Below are positions 11,551 through 23,644 of a stretch of DNA of 27,892 nucleotides, piece after piece. A program made the translations under genes and the position numbers. Source of the stretch: Saccoglossus kowalevskii (taxonomy: Eukaryota; Hemichordata; Enteropneusta; Harrimaniidae). The notes under the pieces were generated by a model that had not been told where the DNA came from, searched no databases, and saw only the letters and a program-made list of their open reading frames with translations. The DNA lies in the NCBI RefSeq assembly GCF_000003605.2, contig NW_003120656.1:1-27892 (forward strand), given 5' to 3'. The stretch's first letter is position 1. The number at the start of each line of letters is the position of its first letter.

Positions 11551-12656
11551 CACAAATGTCAATCCATAAGTTCACTGTTCCCAGGCATGTCTGAGATTGG
11601 GGATGCATGAACAGATAGAAACACACGTACACAAATGTCAATCCATAAGTTCACTGTTCCCAGGCATGTCTGAGATTGGGGTTGCATGAACATATAGAAA
11701 CACACGTACACAAATGTCAATCCGTAAGTTCACTGTTCCCAGGCATGTCTGAGATTGGGAATGCATGAACGGATAGAAACACACGTACACAAATGTCAAT
11801 CCGTAAGTTCACTGTTCCCAGGCATGTCTGAGATTGGGAATGCATGAACGGACAGAAACACACGTACACAAATGTCAATCCATAAGTTCTCTGTTCCCAG
11901 GCATGTCTGAGATTGGGGTTGCATGAACATATAGAAACACACGTACACAAATGTCAATCCGTAAGTTCACTGTTCCCAGGCATGTCTGAGATTGGGAATG
12001 CATGAACGGATAGAAACACACGTACACAAATGTCAATCCATAAGTTCACTGTTCCCAGGCATGTCTGAGATTGGGGATGCATGAACGGATAGAAACACAC
12101 TTACACAAATGTCAATCTATAAGTTCACTGTTCCCAGGCATGTCTGAGATTGGGGATGCATAAACGGATAGAAACACACGTACACAAATGTCAATCCATA
12201 AGTTCTCTGTTCCCAGGCATGTCTGAGATTGGGAATGCATGAACGGATAGAAACACACGTACACAAATGTCAATCCATAAGTTCACTGTTCCCAGGCATG
12301 TCTGAGATTGGGGATGCGTAAATGGATAGAAACACACGTACACAAATGTCAATCCATAAGTTCACTGTTCCCAGGCATGTCTGAGATTGGGGATGCATGA
12401 ACGGATAGAAACACACGTACACAAATGTCAATCCATAAGTTCACTGTTCCCAGGCATGTCTGAGATTGGGGATGCATGAACAGATAGAAACACACGTACA
12501 CAAATGTCAATCCATAAGTTCACTGTTCCCAGGCATGTCTGAGATTGGGGTTGCATGAACATATAGAAACACACGTACACAAATGTCAATCCGTAAGTTC
12601 ACTGTTCCCAGGCATGTCTGAGATTGGGAATGCATGAACAGATAGAAACACACGTA
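11551..12656 (+). repeat. Satellite block with GTTG/GGACAG module and CACTTAC unit
   Basis: Contains the recurrent order also seen from 3555 and 26,250, followed by CACACTTAC (near 12,100), CTATAAG with GCATAAACGG, and TTCTCTG with GGGAATG. The same tail recurs at the right edge of the window. GCGTAAATGG near 12,317 is a private form. Confidence 0.8.
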
Positions 12657-14160
12657 CACAAATGTCAATCCGTAAAGTTCACTGTTCCCAGGCATGTCTG
12701 AGATTGGGAATGCATGAACGGACAGAAACACACGTACACATATGTCAATCCATAAGTTCACTGTTCCCGGGCGTGTCTGAGATTGGGGATGCATGTACAG
12801 ATAGAAACATACGTACACAAATGTCACTCCTTATGTTCACTATTCCCAGGCATGTCTGAGATTGGGGATGCATGAACGGATAGAAACACACGTACACAAA
12901 TGTCAATCCATAAGTTCACTGTTCCCAGGCATGTCTGAGATTGTGGATGCATGAACGGATAGAAACACACGTACACAAATGTCAATCCATAAGTTCACTG
13001 TTCCCAGGCATGTCTGAGATTGGGGATGCATGAACGGATAGAAACACACGTACACAAATGTCAATACATATGTTCACTGTTTCCAGGCGTGTCTGAGATT
13101 GGGGATGCATGAACGGATAGAAACACACGTACACAAATGTCAATCCATAAGTTCACTGTTCCCAGGCATGTCTGAGATTGGGGATGCATGACCAGATAGA
13201 AACACACGTACAAAAATGTCAATCCATAAGTTCACTGTTCCCAGGCATGTCTGAGATTGGGGTTGCATGAACATATAGAAACACACGTACACAAATGTCA
13301 ATCCGTAAGTTCACTGTTCCCAGGCATGTCTGAGATTGGAAATGCATGAATGGATAGAAACACACGTACACAAATGTCAATTTGTAAGTTCACTGTTCCC
13401 AGTCATGTCTGAGATTGGGAATGCATGAACGGACAGAAACACACGTACACAAATGTCAATATATAAGTTCACTGTTCCCGGGCGTGTCTGAGATTGGGGA
13501 TGCATGAACAGATAGAAACACACGTACACAAATGTCACTCCATATGTTCACTGTTCCCAGGCATGTCTGAGATTGGGGATGCATGAACGGATAGAATCAC
13601 ACGTACACAAATGTCAATCCATAAGTTCACTGTTCCCAGGCATGTCTGAGATAGGGGTTGCATGAACATATAGAAACACACGTACACAAATGTCAATCCG
13701 TAAGTTCTCTGTTCCCAGGCATGTCTGAGATTGGGAATGCATGAACGGATAGAAACACACGTACACAAATGTCAATCCGTAAGTTCACTGTTCCCAGGCA
13801 TGTCTGAGATTGGGAATGCATGAATGGATAGAAACACACGTACACAAATGTCAATCCGTAAGTTCACTGTTCCCAGGCATGTCTGAGATTGGGAATGCAT
13901 GAACGGACAGAAACACACGTACACATATGTCAATCCATAAGTTCACTGTTCCCGGGCGTGTCTGAGATTGGGGGATGCATGTACAGATAGAAACACACGT
14001 ACACAAATGTCACTCCTTATGTTCACTATTCCCAGGCATGTCTGAGATTGGGGATGCATGAACGGATAGAAACACACGTACACAAATGTCAATCCATAAG
14101 TTCACTGTTCCCAGGCATGTCTGAGGATTGGGGATGCATGAACGGATAGAAACACACGTA
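12657..14160 (+). repeat. CCCGGG cassette repeated at 1185 bp (15 monomers)
   Basis: A three-monomer cassette occurs at 12,657 and 13,843. Its first unit has GGACAG. The second has ACACATATG, CCCGGGCGTG and GCATGTACAG. The third has GTCACTCCTTATG and CACTATTCCC. The ACACATATG units lie exactly 1185 bp apart (12,737 and 13,922). A variant cassette lies between them at 13,369-13,605, with ATATATAAG, CCCGGG and CACTCCATATG. Single-base insertions lie near 12,673, 13,971 and 14,123. Confidence 0.85.
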
Positions 14161-15503
14161 CACAAATGTCAATCCATAAGTTCACTGTTCCCAGGCATGT
14201 CTGAGATTGGGGATTCATGAACGGATAGAAACACACGTACACAAATGTCAATCTATAAGTTCACTGATCCCAGGCATGTCTGAGATTGGGGATGAATGAA
14301 GAGATAGAAACACACGTACACAAATGTCAATCCATAAGTTCACTGTTCCCAGGCATGTCTGAGTTTGGGGATTCATGAACGGATAGAAACACACGTACAC
14401 AAATGTCAATCTATAAGTTCACTGTTCCCAGGCATGTCTGAGATTGGGGATGAATGAAGAGATAGAAACACTCGTACACAAATGTCAATCTATAAGTTCA
14501 CTGTTCCCAGGCATGTCTGAGATTGGGGATGAATGAAGAGATAGAAACACTCGTACACAAATGTCAATCCATAAGTTCACTATTCCCAGGCATGTCTGAG
14601 ATTGGGGATGCATTAACGGATAGAAACACACGTACACAAATGTCAATCTGTAAGTTCACTGTTCCCAGGCATGTCTGAGATTGGGGATGCATTAACGGAT
14701 AGAAACACACGTACACAAATGTCAATCCATAAGTTCACTGTTCCCAGGCATGTCTGAGATTGGGGTTGCATGAACATATAGAAACACACGTACACAAATG
14801 TCAATCCATAAGTTCTCTGTTCCCGGGCATGTCTGAGATTGGGGATGCATGAACGGATAGAAACACACGTACACAAATGTCAATCCATGAGTTCTATGTT
14901 CCCAGGCATGTCTGAGATTGGGGATGCATGAACGGATAGAAACACACGTACACAAATGTCAATCCGTAAGTTCACTGTTCCCAGGCATGTCTGAGATTGG
15001 GGACGCATGAACGGATAGAAACACACGTACACAAATGTCAATCCGTAAGTTCACTGTTCCCAGGCATGTCTGAGATTGGGGTTGCATGAACATATAGAAA
15101 CACACGTACACAAATGTCAATCCATAAGTTCTCTGTTCCCAGGCATGTCTGAGATTGGGGATGCATGAACGGATAGAAACACACGTACACAAATTTCAAT
15201 CCAAAAGTTTTATGTTCCCAGGCATGTCTGAGATTGGGGATGCATGAACGGATAGAAACACACGTACACAAATGTCAATCCGTAAGTTCACTGTTCCCAG
15301 GCATGTCTGAGATTGGGGACGCATGAACGGATAGAAACACACGTACACAAATGTCAATCCGTAAGTTCACTGTTCCCAGGCATGTCTGAGATTGGGGTTG
15401 CATGAAAATATAGAAACACACGTACACAAATGTAAATCCGTAAGTTCACTGTTCCTAGGCATGTCTGAGATTGGGGATGCATGAACGGATAGAAACACAC
15501 GTA
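14161..15503 (+). repeat. Rearranged third copy of the 14-monomer unit
   Basis: Follows the marker order of 21,037-23,249 from its second monomer: GATTCATG; CTATAAG with GATGAATGAAGAG; GAGTTTGGGG; CACTCG; GCATTAACGG; CTGTAAG; GTTG...ATATAG; TTCTCTG; TTCTATG; GGACGCATG; GTTGCATGAAAATATAG; GTAAATCC with TTCCTAGG. It holds two extra stretches: the CACTCG monomer is doubled (14,398 and 14,477), and monomers 8-11 are repeated (14,714-15,029 and 15,030-15,345). Private changes include TTCCCGGG near 14,820 and CCAAAAGTTTTATG near 15,201. Confidence 0.9.
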
Positions 15504-16373
15504 CACAAATGTCAATCCATAAGTTCACTGTTCCCAGGCATGTCTGAGATTGGAGATGCATGAACAGATAGAAACACACGTACACAAATGTCAATCCATA
15601 AGTTCACTGTTCCCAGGCATGTCTGAGATTGGGGATGCATGAACGGATAGAAACACACTTACACAAATGTCAATCTATTAGTTCACTGTTCCCAGGCATG
15701 TCTGAGATTGGGGATGCATAAACGGATAGAAACACACGTACACAAATGTCAATCCATAAGTTCTCTGTTCCCAGGCATGTCTGAGTTTGGGGATGCATGA
15801 ACGGATAGAAACACACGTACACAAATGTCAATCCATAAGTTCACTGTTCCCAGGCATGTCTGAGATTGGGGATGTATGAACAAATAGAAACACACGTACA
15901 CAAATGTCAATCCATAAGTTCTCTGTTCCCAGGCATGTCTGAGTTTGGGGATGCATGAACGGATAGAAACACACGTACACAAATGTCAATCCATAAGTTC
16001 ACTGTTCCCAGGCATGTCTGAGATTGGGGATGCATGAACAGATAGAAACACACGTACACAAATGTCAATCCATAAGTTCACTGTTCCCAGGCATGTCTGA
16101 GATTGGGGGTTGCATGAACATATAGAAACACACGTACACAAATGTCAATCCGTAAGTTCACTGTTCCCAGGCATGTCTGAGATTGGGAATGCATGAACGG
16201 ATAGAAACACACGTACACAAATGTTAATCCGTAAGTTCACTGTTCCAGGCATGTCTGAGATTGGGAATGCATGAACGGACAGAAACGCACGTACACAAAT
16301 GTCAATCCATAAGTTCACTGTTCCCAGGCATGTCTGAGATTGGGGTTGCATGAACATTATAGAAACACACGTA
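15504..16373 (+). repeat. Segmental copy matched at 25,778 (11 monomers)
   Basis: Marker order: GGAGATG; CACTTAC; CTATTAG with GCATAAACGG; GAGTTTGGGG; GATGTATGAACAAATAG; an extra GAGTTTGGGG unit; ACAG; GTTG; CCGTAAG; GTTAATCC with GGACAG; GTTG. The same order without the extra unit stands at 25,778-26,567, about 10.3 kb downstream. Indels here are an extra G near 16,107, a lost C (GTTCCAGG) near 16,245 and CATTATAG near 16,355. Confidence 0.88.
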
Positions 16374-17084
16374 CACAAATGTCAATCCATAAGTTCACTG
16401 TTCCCAGGCATGTCTGAGATTGGGAATGCATGAACAGATAGAAACACACGTACACAAATGTCAATCCATAAGTTCACTGTTCCCAGGCATGTCTGAGATT
16501 GGGGATGCATGAACAGATAGAAACACACGTACACAAATGTCAATCCATAAGTTCACTGTTCCCAGGCATGTCTGAGATTGGGAATGCATGGACGGATAGA
16601 AACACACGTACACAAATGTCAATCCATAAGTTCACTGTTCCCAGGCATGTCTGAGATTGGGGATGCATGAACGGATAGAAACACACGTACACAAATGTCA
16701 ATCCATAAGTTCACTGTTCCCAGGCATGTCTGAGATTGGGGATGCATGAACGGATAGAAACACACGTACACAAATGTCAAACTATAAGTTCACTGTTCCC
16801 AGGCATGTCTGAGATTGGGGATGCTTGAACGGATAGAAACACACGTACACAAATGTCAATCCATAAGTTCTCTGTTCCCAGGCATGTCTGAGATTGGGAA
16901 TGCATGAACGGATAGAAACACACGTACACAAATGTCAATCCATAAGTTCACTGTTCCCAGGCATGTCTGAGATTGGGGTTGCATGAACATATAGAAACAC
17001 ACGTACACAAATGTCAATCCATAAGTTCACTGTTCCCAGGCATGTCTGAGATTGGGAATGCATGAACGGATAGAAACACACGTA
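16374..17084 (+). repeat. Near-consensus satellite stretch
   Basis: Nine monomers of 79 bp, mostly CCATAAG. Private variants are GCATGGACGG near 16,588, CAAACTATAAG near 16,780, GCTTGAACGG near 16,824 and a GTTG...ATATAG unit near 16,979. No other content seen. Confidence 0.8.
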
Positions 17085-17319
17085 CACAAATGTCAATCCA
17101 TAAGTTCACTGTTCTCAGGCATGTCTGAGATGGGGATGCATGAACAGATAGAAACACACGTACACAAATGTCAATCCATAAGTTCACTGTTCCCAGACAT
17201 GTCTGAGATTGGGAATGCATGAACAGATAGTAACACACGTACACAAATGTCAATCCATAAGTTCACTTTTCCCAGGCATGTCTGAGATGGGGATGCATGA
17301 ACAGATAGAAACGCACGTA
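17085..17319 (+). repeat. Two-monomer local repeat with GAGATGGGG deletion
   Basis: GAGATGGGG, which lacks one T, occurs near 17,129 and 17,286, one dimer apart. The middle unit has CCCAGACATGTCTG, which makes the usually imperfect 12-bp palindrome at unit 32-43 perfect, and ATAGTAAC. A dimer duplication or conversion is the simplest reading. Confidence 0.75.
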
Positions 17320-18271
17320 CACAAATGTCAATCCATAAGTTCACTGTTCCCAGGCATGTCTGAGATTGGGGTTGCATGAACATATAGAAACACACGTACA
17401 CAAATGTCAATCCATAAGTTCACTGTTCCCAGGCATGTCTGAGTTTGGGGATGCATGAACAGATAGAAACACACGTACACAAATGTCAATCCATATGTTC
17501 ACTGTTCCCAGGCATGTCTGAGATTGGGGATGCAAGAACAGATAGAAACACACGTACACAAATGTCAATCCATAAGTTCACTGTTCCCAGGCATGTCTGA
17601 GATTGGGAATGCATGAACGGACAGAAACACACGTACACAAAATGTCAATCCATAAGTTCTCTGTTCCCAGGCATATCTGAGATTGGGGGTTGCATGAACA
17701 TATAGAAACACACGTACACAAATGTCAATCCGTAAGTTTCACTGTTCCCAGGCATGTCTGAGATTGGGGATGCATGAACAGATAGAAACACACGTACACA
17801 AATGTCAATCTATAAGTTCACTGTTCCCAGGCATGTCTGAGATTGGGGATGCATGAACAGATAGAAACACACGTACACAAATGTCAATCCATAAGTTCAC
17901 TGTTTCCCAGGCATGACTGAGATTGGGAATGCATGAACGGATAGAAACACACGTACACAAATGTCAATCCATAAGTTCACTGTTCCCAGGCATGTCTGAG
18001 ATTGGGGATGCATGAACAGATAGAAACACACGTACACAAATGTCAATCCATAAGTTCACTGTTCCCAGGCATGTCTGAGATTGGGGATGCATGAACGGAT
18101 AGAAACACACGTACACAAATGTCAATCCATAAGTTCACTGTTCCCAGGCATGTCTGAGATTGGGGATGCATGAACATATAGAAACACACGTACACAAATG
18201 TCAATCCATAAGTTCACTGTTCCCAGGCATGACTGAGATTGGGGATGAATGAAGAGATAGAAACACACGTA
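17320..18271 (+). repeat. Satellite stretch with clustered +1 indels
   Basis: Twelve monomers, mostly consensus. Four single-base gains fall within about 270 bp, all in homopolymers: ACAAAATG (17,640), GGGGG (17,684), GTTTCAC (17,738) and GTTTCCC (17,903). Other variants are GCAAGAACAG near 17,533 and GATGAATGAAGAG near 18,245. No gene. Confidence 0.8.
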
Positions 18272-19061
18272 CACAAATGTCAATCTATAAGTTCACTGTT
18301 CCCAGGCATGTCTGAGATTGGGAATGCATAAATGGATAGAAACACACGTACACAAATGTCAATCTATAAGTTCACTGTTCCCAGGCATGACTGAGATTGG
18401 GAATGCATGAACAGATAGAAACACACGTACACAAATGTCAATCCATAAGTTCACTGTTCCCAGGCATGTCTGAGATTGGGGATGCATGAACGGATAGAAA
18501 CACACGTACACAAATGTCAATCCGTAAGTTCACTGTTCCCAGGCATGTCTGAGATTGGGAATGCATGAACGGATAGAAACACACGTACACAAATGTCAAT
18601 CCATAAGTTCACTGTTCCCAGGCATGTCTGAGATTGGGGATGCATGAACGGATAGAAACACACGTACACAAATGTCAATCTATAAGTTCACTGTTCCCAG
18701 GCATGACTGAGATTGGGAATGCATGAACGGATAGAAACACACGTACACAAATGTCAATCTATAAGTTCACTGTTCCCAGGCATGTCTGAGATTGGGAATG
18801 CATAAATGGATAGAAACACACGTACACAAATGTCAATCTATAAGTTCACTGTTCCCAGGCATGACTGAGATTGGGAATGCATGAACAGATAGAAACACAC
18901 GTACACAAATGTCAATCCATAAGTTCACTGTTCCCAGGCATGTCTGAGATTGGGGATGCATGAACGGATAGAAACACACGTACACAAATGTCAATCCGTA
19001 AGTTCACTGTTCCCAGGCATGACTGAGATTGGGAATGCATGAACGGATAGAAACACACGTA
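18272..19061 (+). repeat. 474-bp (6-monomer) tandem duplication
   Basis: Copy 1 is 18,272-18,745; copy 2 starts at 18,746. GGGAATGCATAAATGG, followed one unit later by GACTGAG with ACAG, occurs at 18,323 and 18,797, 474 bp apart. The fourth unit of copy 2 has gained GACTGAG and starts the next higher-order series. Confidence 0.85.
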
Positions 19062-20404
19062 CACAAATGTCAATCCATAAGTTCTCTGTTCCCAGGCATG
19101 TCTGAGATTGGGGATGCATGAACGGATAGAAACACACGTACACAAATGTCAATCCATAAGTTCTCTGTTCCCAGGCATGTCTGAGATTGGGGATGCATGA
19201 ACGGATAGAAACACACGTACACAAATGTCAATCCATAAGTTCACTGTTCCCAGGCATGTCTGAGATTGGGAATACATGAACATATAGAAACACACATACA
19301 CAAATGTCAATCCGTAAGTTCACTGTTCCCAGGCATGACTGAGATTGGGAATGCATGAACGGATAGAAACACACGTACACAAATGTCAATCCATAAGTTC
19401 ACTGTTCCCAGGCATGACTGAGATTGGGAATGCATGAACGGATAGAAACACACGTACACAAATGTCAATCCATAAGTTCTCTGTTCCCAGGCATGTCTGA
19501 GATTGGGGATGCATGAACGGATAGAAACACACGTACACAAATGTCAATCCATAAGTTCTCTGTTCCCAGGCATGTCTGAGATTGGGGATGCATGAACGGA
19601 TAGAAACACACGTACACAAATGTCAATCCATAAGTTCACTGTTCCCAGGCATGTCTGAGATTGGGAATACATGAACATATAGAAACACACATACACAAAT
19701 GTCAATCCGTAAGTTCACTGTTCCCAGGCATGTCTGAGATTGGGGATGCATGAACGGATAGAAACACACGTACACAAATGTCAATCCGTAAGTTCACTGT
19801 TCCCAGGCATGTCTGAGATTGGGGATGCATGAACGGATAGAAACACACGTACACAAATGTGAATCCATAAGTTCACTGTTCCCAGGCATGACTGAGATTG
19901 GGGATGCATGAACGGATAGAAACACACGTACACAAATGTCAATCTATAAGTTCACTGTTCCCAGGCATGTCTGAGATTGGGAATACATGAACATATAGAA
20001 ACACACATACACAAATGTCAATCCGTAAGTTCACTGTTCCCAGGCATGTCTGAGATTGGGGATGCATGAACGGATAGAAACACACGTACACAAATGTCAA
20101 TCCGTAAGTTCACTGTTCCCAGGCATGTCTGAGATTGGGGATGCATGAACGGATAGAAACACACGTACACAAATGTCAATCCGTAAGTTCACTGTTCCCA
20201 GGCATGTCTGAGATTGGGGATGCATGAACGGATAGAAACACACGTACACAAATGTCAATCCGTAAGTTCACTGTTCCCAGGCATGACTGAGATTGGGGAT
20301 GCATGAACGGATAGAAACACACGTACACAAATGTCAATCTATAAGTTCACTGTTCCCAGGCATGTCTGAGATTGGGAATACATGAACATATAGAAACACA
20401 CATA
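18983..20404 (+). repeat. Alternating 4-mer and 5-mer higher-order repeat
   Basis: Four units end in the same marked monomer, GGGAATACATGAACATATAG with CACATAC (AATACATG at 19,271, 19,666, 19,982 and 20,377; spacing 395, 316, 395). Boundaries: 18,983-19,298 (4 monomers), 19,299-19,693 (5), 19,694-20,009 (4), 20,010-20,404 (5). GACTGAG marks at least one monomer in every unit. The first pair carries TTCTCTG doublets; the second pair has CCGTAAG runs and CTATAAG in the last monomer. Confidence 0.92.
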
Positions 20405-21036
20405 CACAAATGTCAATCCGTAAGTTCACTGTTCCCAGGCATGTCTGAGATTGGGGATGCATGAACGGATAGAAACACACGTACACAAATGTCAATCCGT
20501 AAGTTCACTGTTCCCAGGCATGTCTGAGATTGGGGATGCATGAACGGATAGAAACACACGTACACAAATGTCAATCCATAAGTTCACTGTTCCCAGGCAT
20601 GTCTGAGATTGGGGATGCATGAACGGATAGAAACACACGTACACAAATGTCAATCTATAAGTTCACAGTTCCAAGGCATGTCTGAGATTGGGGATGCATG
20701 AACGGATAGAAACACACGTACACAAATGTCAATCCGTAAGTTCACTGTTCCCAGGCATGTCTGAGATTGGGAATGCATGAACGGATAGAAACACACGTAC
20801 ACAAATGTCAATCCATAAGTTCACTGTTCCCAGGCATGTCTGAGATTGGGGATGCATAAATGGATAGAAACACACGTACAGAAATGTCAATCCATAAGTT
20901 CACTGTTCCCAGGCATGTCTGAGATTGGGGATGCATGAACGGATAGAAACACACGTACACAAATGTCAATCCATATGTTCACTGTTTCCAGGCGTGTCTG
21001 ATATTGGGGATGCATGAACGGATAGAAACACGCGTA
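20405..21036 (+). repeat. Satellite spacer before the 14-monomer repeat
   Basis: Eight monomers near consensus. Private variants are CACAGTTCCAAGG (20,665), GCATAAATGG, GTACAGAAATG near 20,880, CCATATG with GTTTCCAGGCGTGTCTGATATT near 20,975, and CACGCGTAC near 21,030. No other content seen. Confidence 0.8.
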
Positions 21037-22142
21037 CACAAATGTCAATCCATAAGTTCACTGTTCCCAGGCATGTCTGAGATTGGGGATGCATGAACGG
21101 ATAGAAACTCACGTACACAAATGTCAATCCATAAGTTCACTGTTCCCAGGCATGTCTGAGATTGGGGATTCATGAACGGATAGAAACACACGTACACAAA
21201 TGTCAATCTATAAGTTCACTGATCCCAGGCATGTCTGAGATTGGGGATGAATGAAGAGATAGAATCACACGTACACAAATGTCAATCCATAAGTTCACTG
21301 TTCCCAGGCATGTCTGAGTTTGGGGATTCATGAACGGATAGAAACACACGTACACAAATGTCAATCTATAAGTTCACTGTTCCCAGGCATGTCTGAGATT
21401 GGGGATGAATGAAGAGATAGAAACACTCGTACACAAATGTCAATCCATAAGTTCACTGTTCCCAGGCATGTCTGAGATTGGGGATGCATTAACGGATAGA
21501 AACACACGTACACAAATGTCAATCTGTAAGTTCACTGTTCCCAGGCATGTCTGAGATTAGGGATGCATTAACGGATAGAAACACACGTACACAAATGTCA
21601 ATCCATAAGTTCACTGTTCCCAGGCATGTCTGAGATTGGGGTTGCATGAACATATAGAAACACACGTACACAAATGTCAATCCATAAGTTCTCTGTTCCC
21701 AGGCATGTCTGAGATTGGGGATGCATGAACGGATAGAAACACACGTACACAAATGTCAATCCATAAGTTCTATGTTCCCAGGCATGTCTGAGATTGGGGA
21801 TGCATGAACGGATAGAAACACACGTACACAAATGTCAATCCGTAAGTTCACTGTTCCCAGGCATGTCTGAGATTGGGGACGCATGAACGGATAGAAACAC
21901 ACGTACACAAATGTCAATCCGTAAGTTCACTGTTCCCAGGCATGTCTGAGATTGGGGTTGCATGAAAATATAGAAACACACGTACACAAATGTAAATCCA
22001 CAAATTCTCTGTTCCTAGGCATGTCTGAGATTGGGGATGCATGAACGGATAGAAACACACGTACACAAATGTCAATCCATAAGTTCTATGTTTCCAGGCA
22101 TGTCTGAGATTGGGGATTCATGAACGGATAGAAACACACGTA
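21037..22142 (+). repeat. 14-monomer higher-order unit, copy 1 (1106 bp)
   Basis: Fourteen distinguishable monomers in order: GAAACTCAC; GATTCATG; GATCCC with GATGAATGAAGAG and AATCAC; GAGTTTGGGG; CACTCG; GCATTAACGG; CTGTAAG; GTTG...ATATAG; TTCTCTG; TTCTATG; GGACGCATG; GTTGCATGAAAATATAG; GTAAATCCACAAATTC with TTCCTAGG; and TTCTATGTTTCC. The block is followed directly by a second copy. By reading I count about five differences, roughly 99.5% identity. Confidence 0.95.
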
Positions 22143-23249
22143 CACAAATGTCAATCCATAAGTTCACTGTTCCCAGGCATGTCTGAGATTGGGGATGCAT
22201 GAACGGATAGAAACTCACGTACACAAATGTCAATCCATAAGTTCACTGTTCCCAGGCATGTCTGAGATTGGGGTTTCATGAACGGATAGAAACACACGTA
22301 CACAAATGTCAATCTATAAGTTCACTGATCCCAGGCATGTCTGAGATTGGGGATGAATGAAGAGATAGAATCACACGTACACAAATGTCAATCCATAAGT
22401 TCACTGTTCCCAGGCATGTCTGAGTTTGGGGATTCATGAACGGATAGAAACACACGTACACAAATGTCAATCTATAAGTTCACTGTTCCCAGGCATGTCT
22501 GAGATTGGGGATGAATGAAGAGATAGAAACACTCGTACACAAATGTCAATCCATAAGTTCACTGTTCCCAGGCATGTCTGAGATTGGGGATGCATTAACG
22601 GATAGAAACACACGTACACAAATGTCAATCTGTAAGTTCACTGTTCCCAGGCATGTCTGAGATTGGGGATGCATTAACGGATAGAAACACACGTACACAA
22701 ATGTCAATCCATAAGTTCACTGTTCCCAGGCATGTCTGAGATTGGGGTTGCATGAACATATAGAAACACACGTACACAAATGTCAATCCATAAGTTCTCT
22801 GTTCCCAGGCATGTCTGAGATTGGGGATGCATGAACGGATAGAAACACACGTACACAAATGTCAATCCATAAGTTCTATGTTCCCAGGCATGTCTGAGAT
22901 TGGGGATGCATGAACGGATAGAAACACACGTACACAAATGTCAATCCGTAAGTTCACTGTTCCCAGGCATGTCTGAGATTGGGGACGCATGAACGGATAG
23001 AAACACACGTACACAAATGTCAATCCGTAAGTTCACTGTTCCCAGGCATGTCTGAGATTGGGGTTGCATGAAAATATAGAAACACACGTACACAAATGTA
23101 AATCCACAAATTCTCTGTTCCTAGGCATGTCTGAGATTGGGGATGCATGAACGGATAGAAACACACGTACAAAAAATGTCAATCCATAAGTTCTATGTTT
23201 CCAGGCATGTCTGAGATTGGGGATGCATGAACGGATAGAAACACACGTA
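22143..23249 (+). repeat. 14-monomer higher-order unit, copy 2 (1107 bp)
   Basis: Same fourteen monomers in the same order as copy 1. Differences seen: GGTTTCATG for GGATTCATG (monomer 2), GATTGGGG for GATTAGGG (monomer 7), and in monomer 14 GATGCATG for GATTCATG plus a changed and an added A in GTACAAAAAATG (near 23,172). Monomer-to-monomer divergence inside the unit is far larger than copy-to-copy divergence, the hallmark of a true higher-order repeat. Confidence 0.95.
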
Positions 23250-23644
23250 CACAAATGTCAATCCGTAAGTTCACAGTTCCCAGGCATGTCTGAGATTGGG
23301 GATGCATGAACGGATAGAAACACACGTACACAAATGTCAATCCGTAAGTTCACAGTTCCCAGGCATGTCTGAGATTGGGGATGCATGAACGGATAGAAAC
23401 ACACGTACACAAATGTCAATCCATAAGTTCTATGTTTCCAGGCATGTCTGAGATTGGGGATGCATGAACGGATAGAAACACACGTACACAAATGTCAATC
23501 CGTAAGTTCACAGTTCCCAGGCATGTCTGAGATTGGGGATGCATGAACGGATAGAAACACACGTACACAAATGTCAATCCGTAAGTTCACTGTTCCCAGG
23601 CATGTCTGAGATTGGGAATGCATGAACGGATAGAAACACACGTA
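23170..23644 (+). repeat. 237-bp (3-monomer) duplication at the end of the 14-mer unit
   Basis: TTCTATGTTTCC recurs at 23,191 and 23,428, 237 bp apart, each followed by CCGTAAGTTCACAGTTCCC units. The first monomer is the last monomer of the 14-mer unit, so the duplication overlaps its end. The last monomer of the second copy has reverted to TTCACTG with GGGAATG. Confidence 0.85.

Noticed and set aside
12662-12859. 65-codon plus-strand open frame starting with ATG
   Set aside because: It exists only because of an extra A near 12,673 that shifts the frame past the usual stops. It lies wholly inside ordinary monomers.
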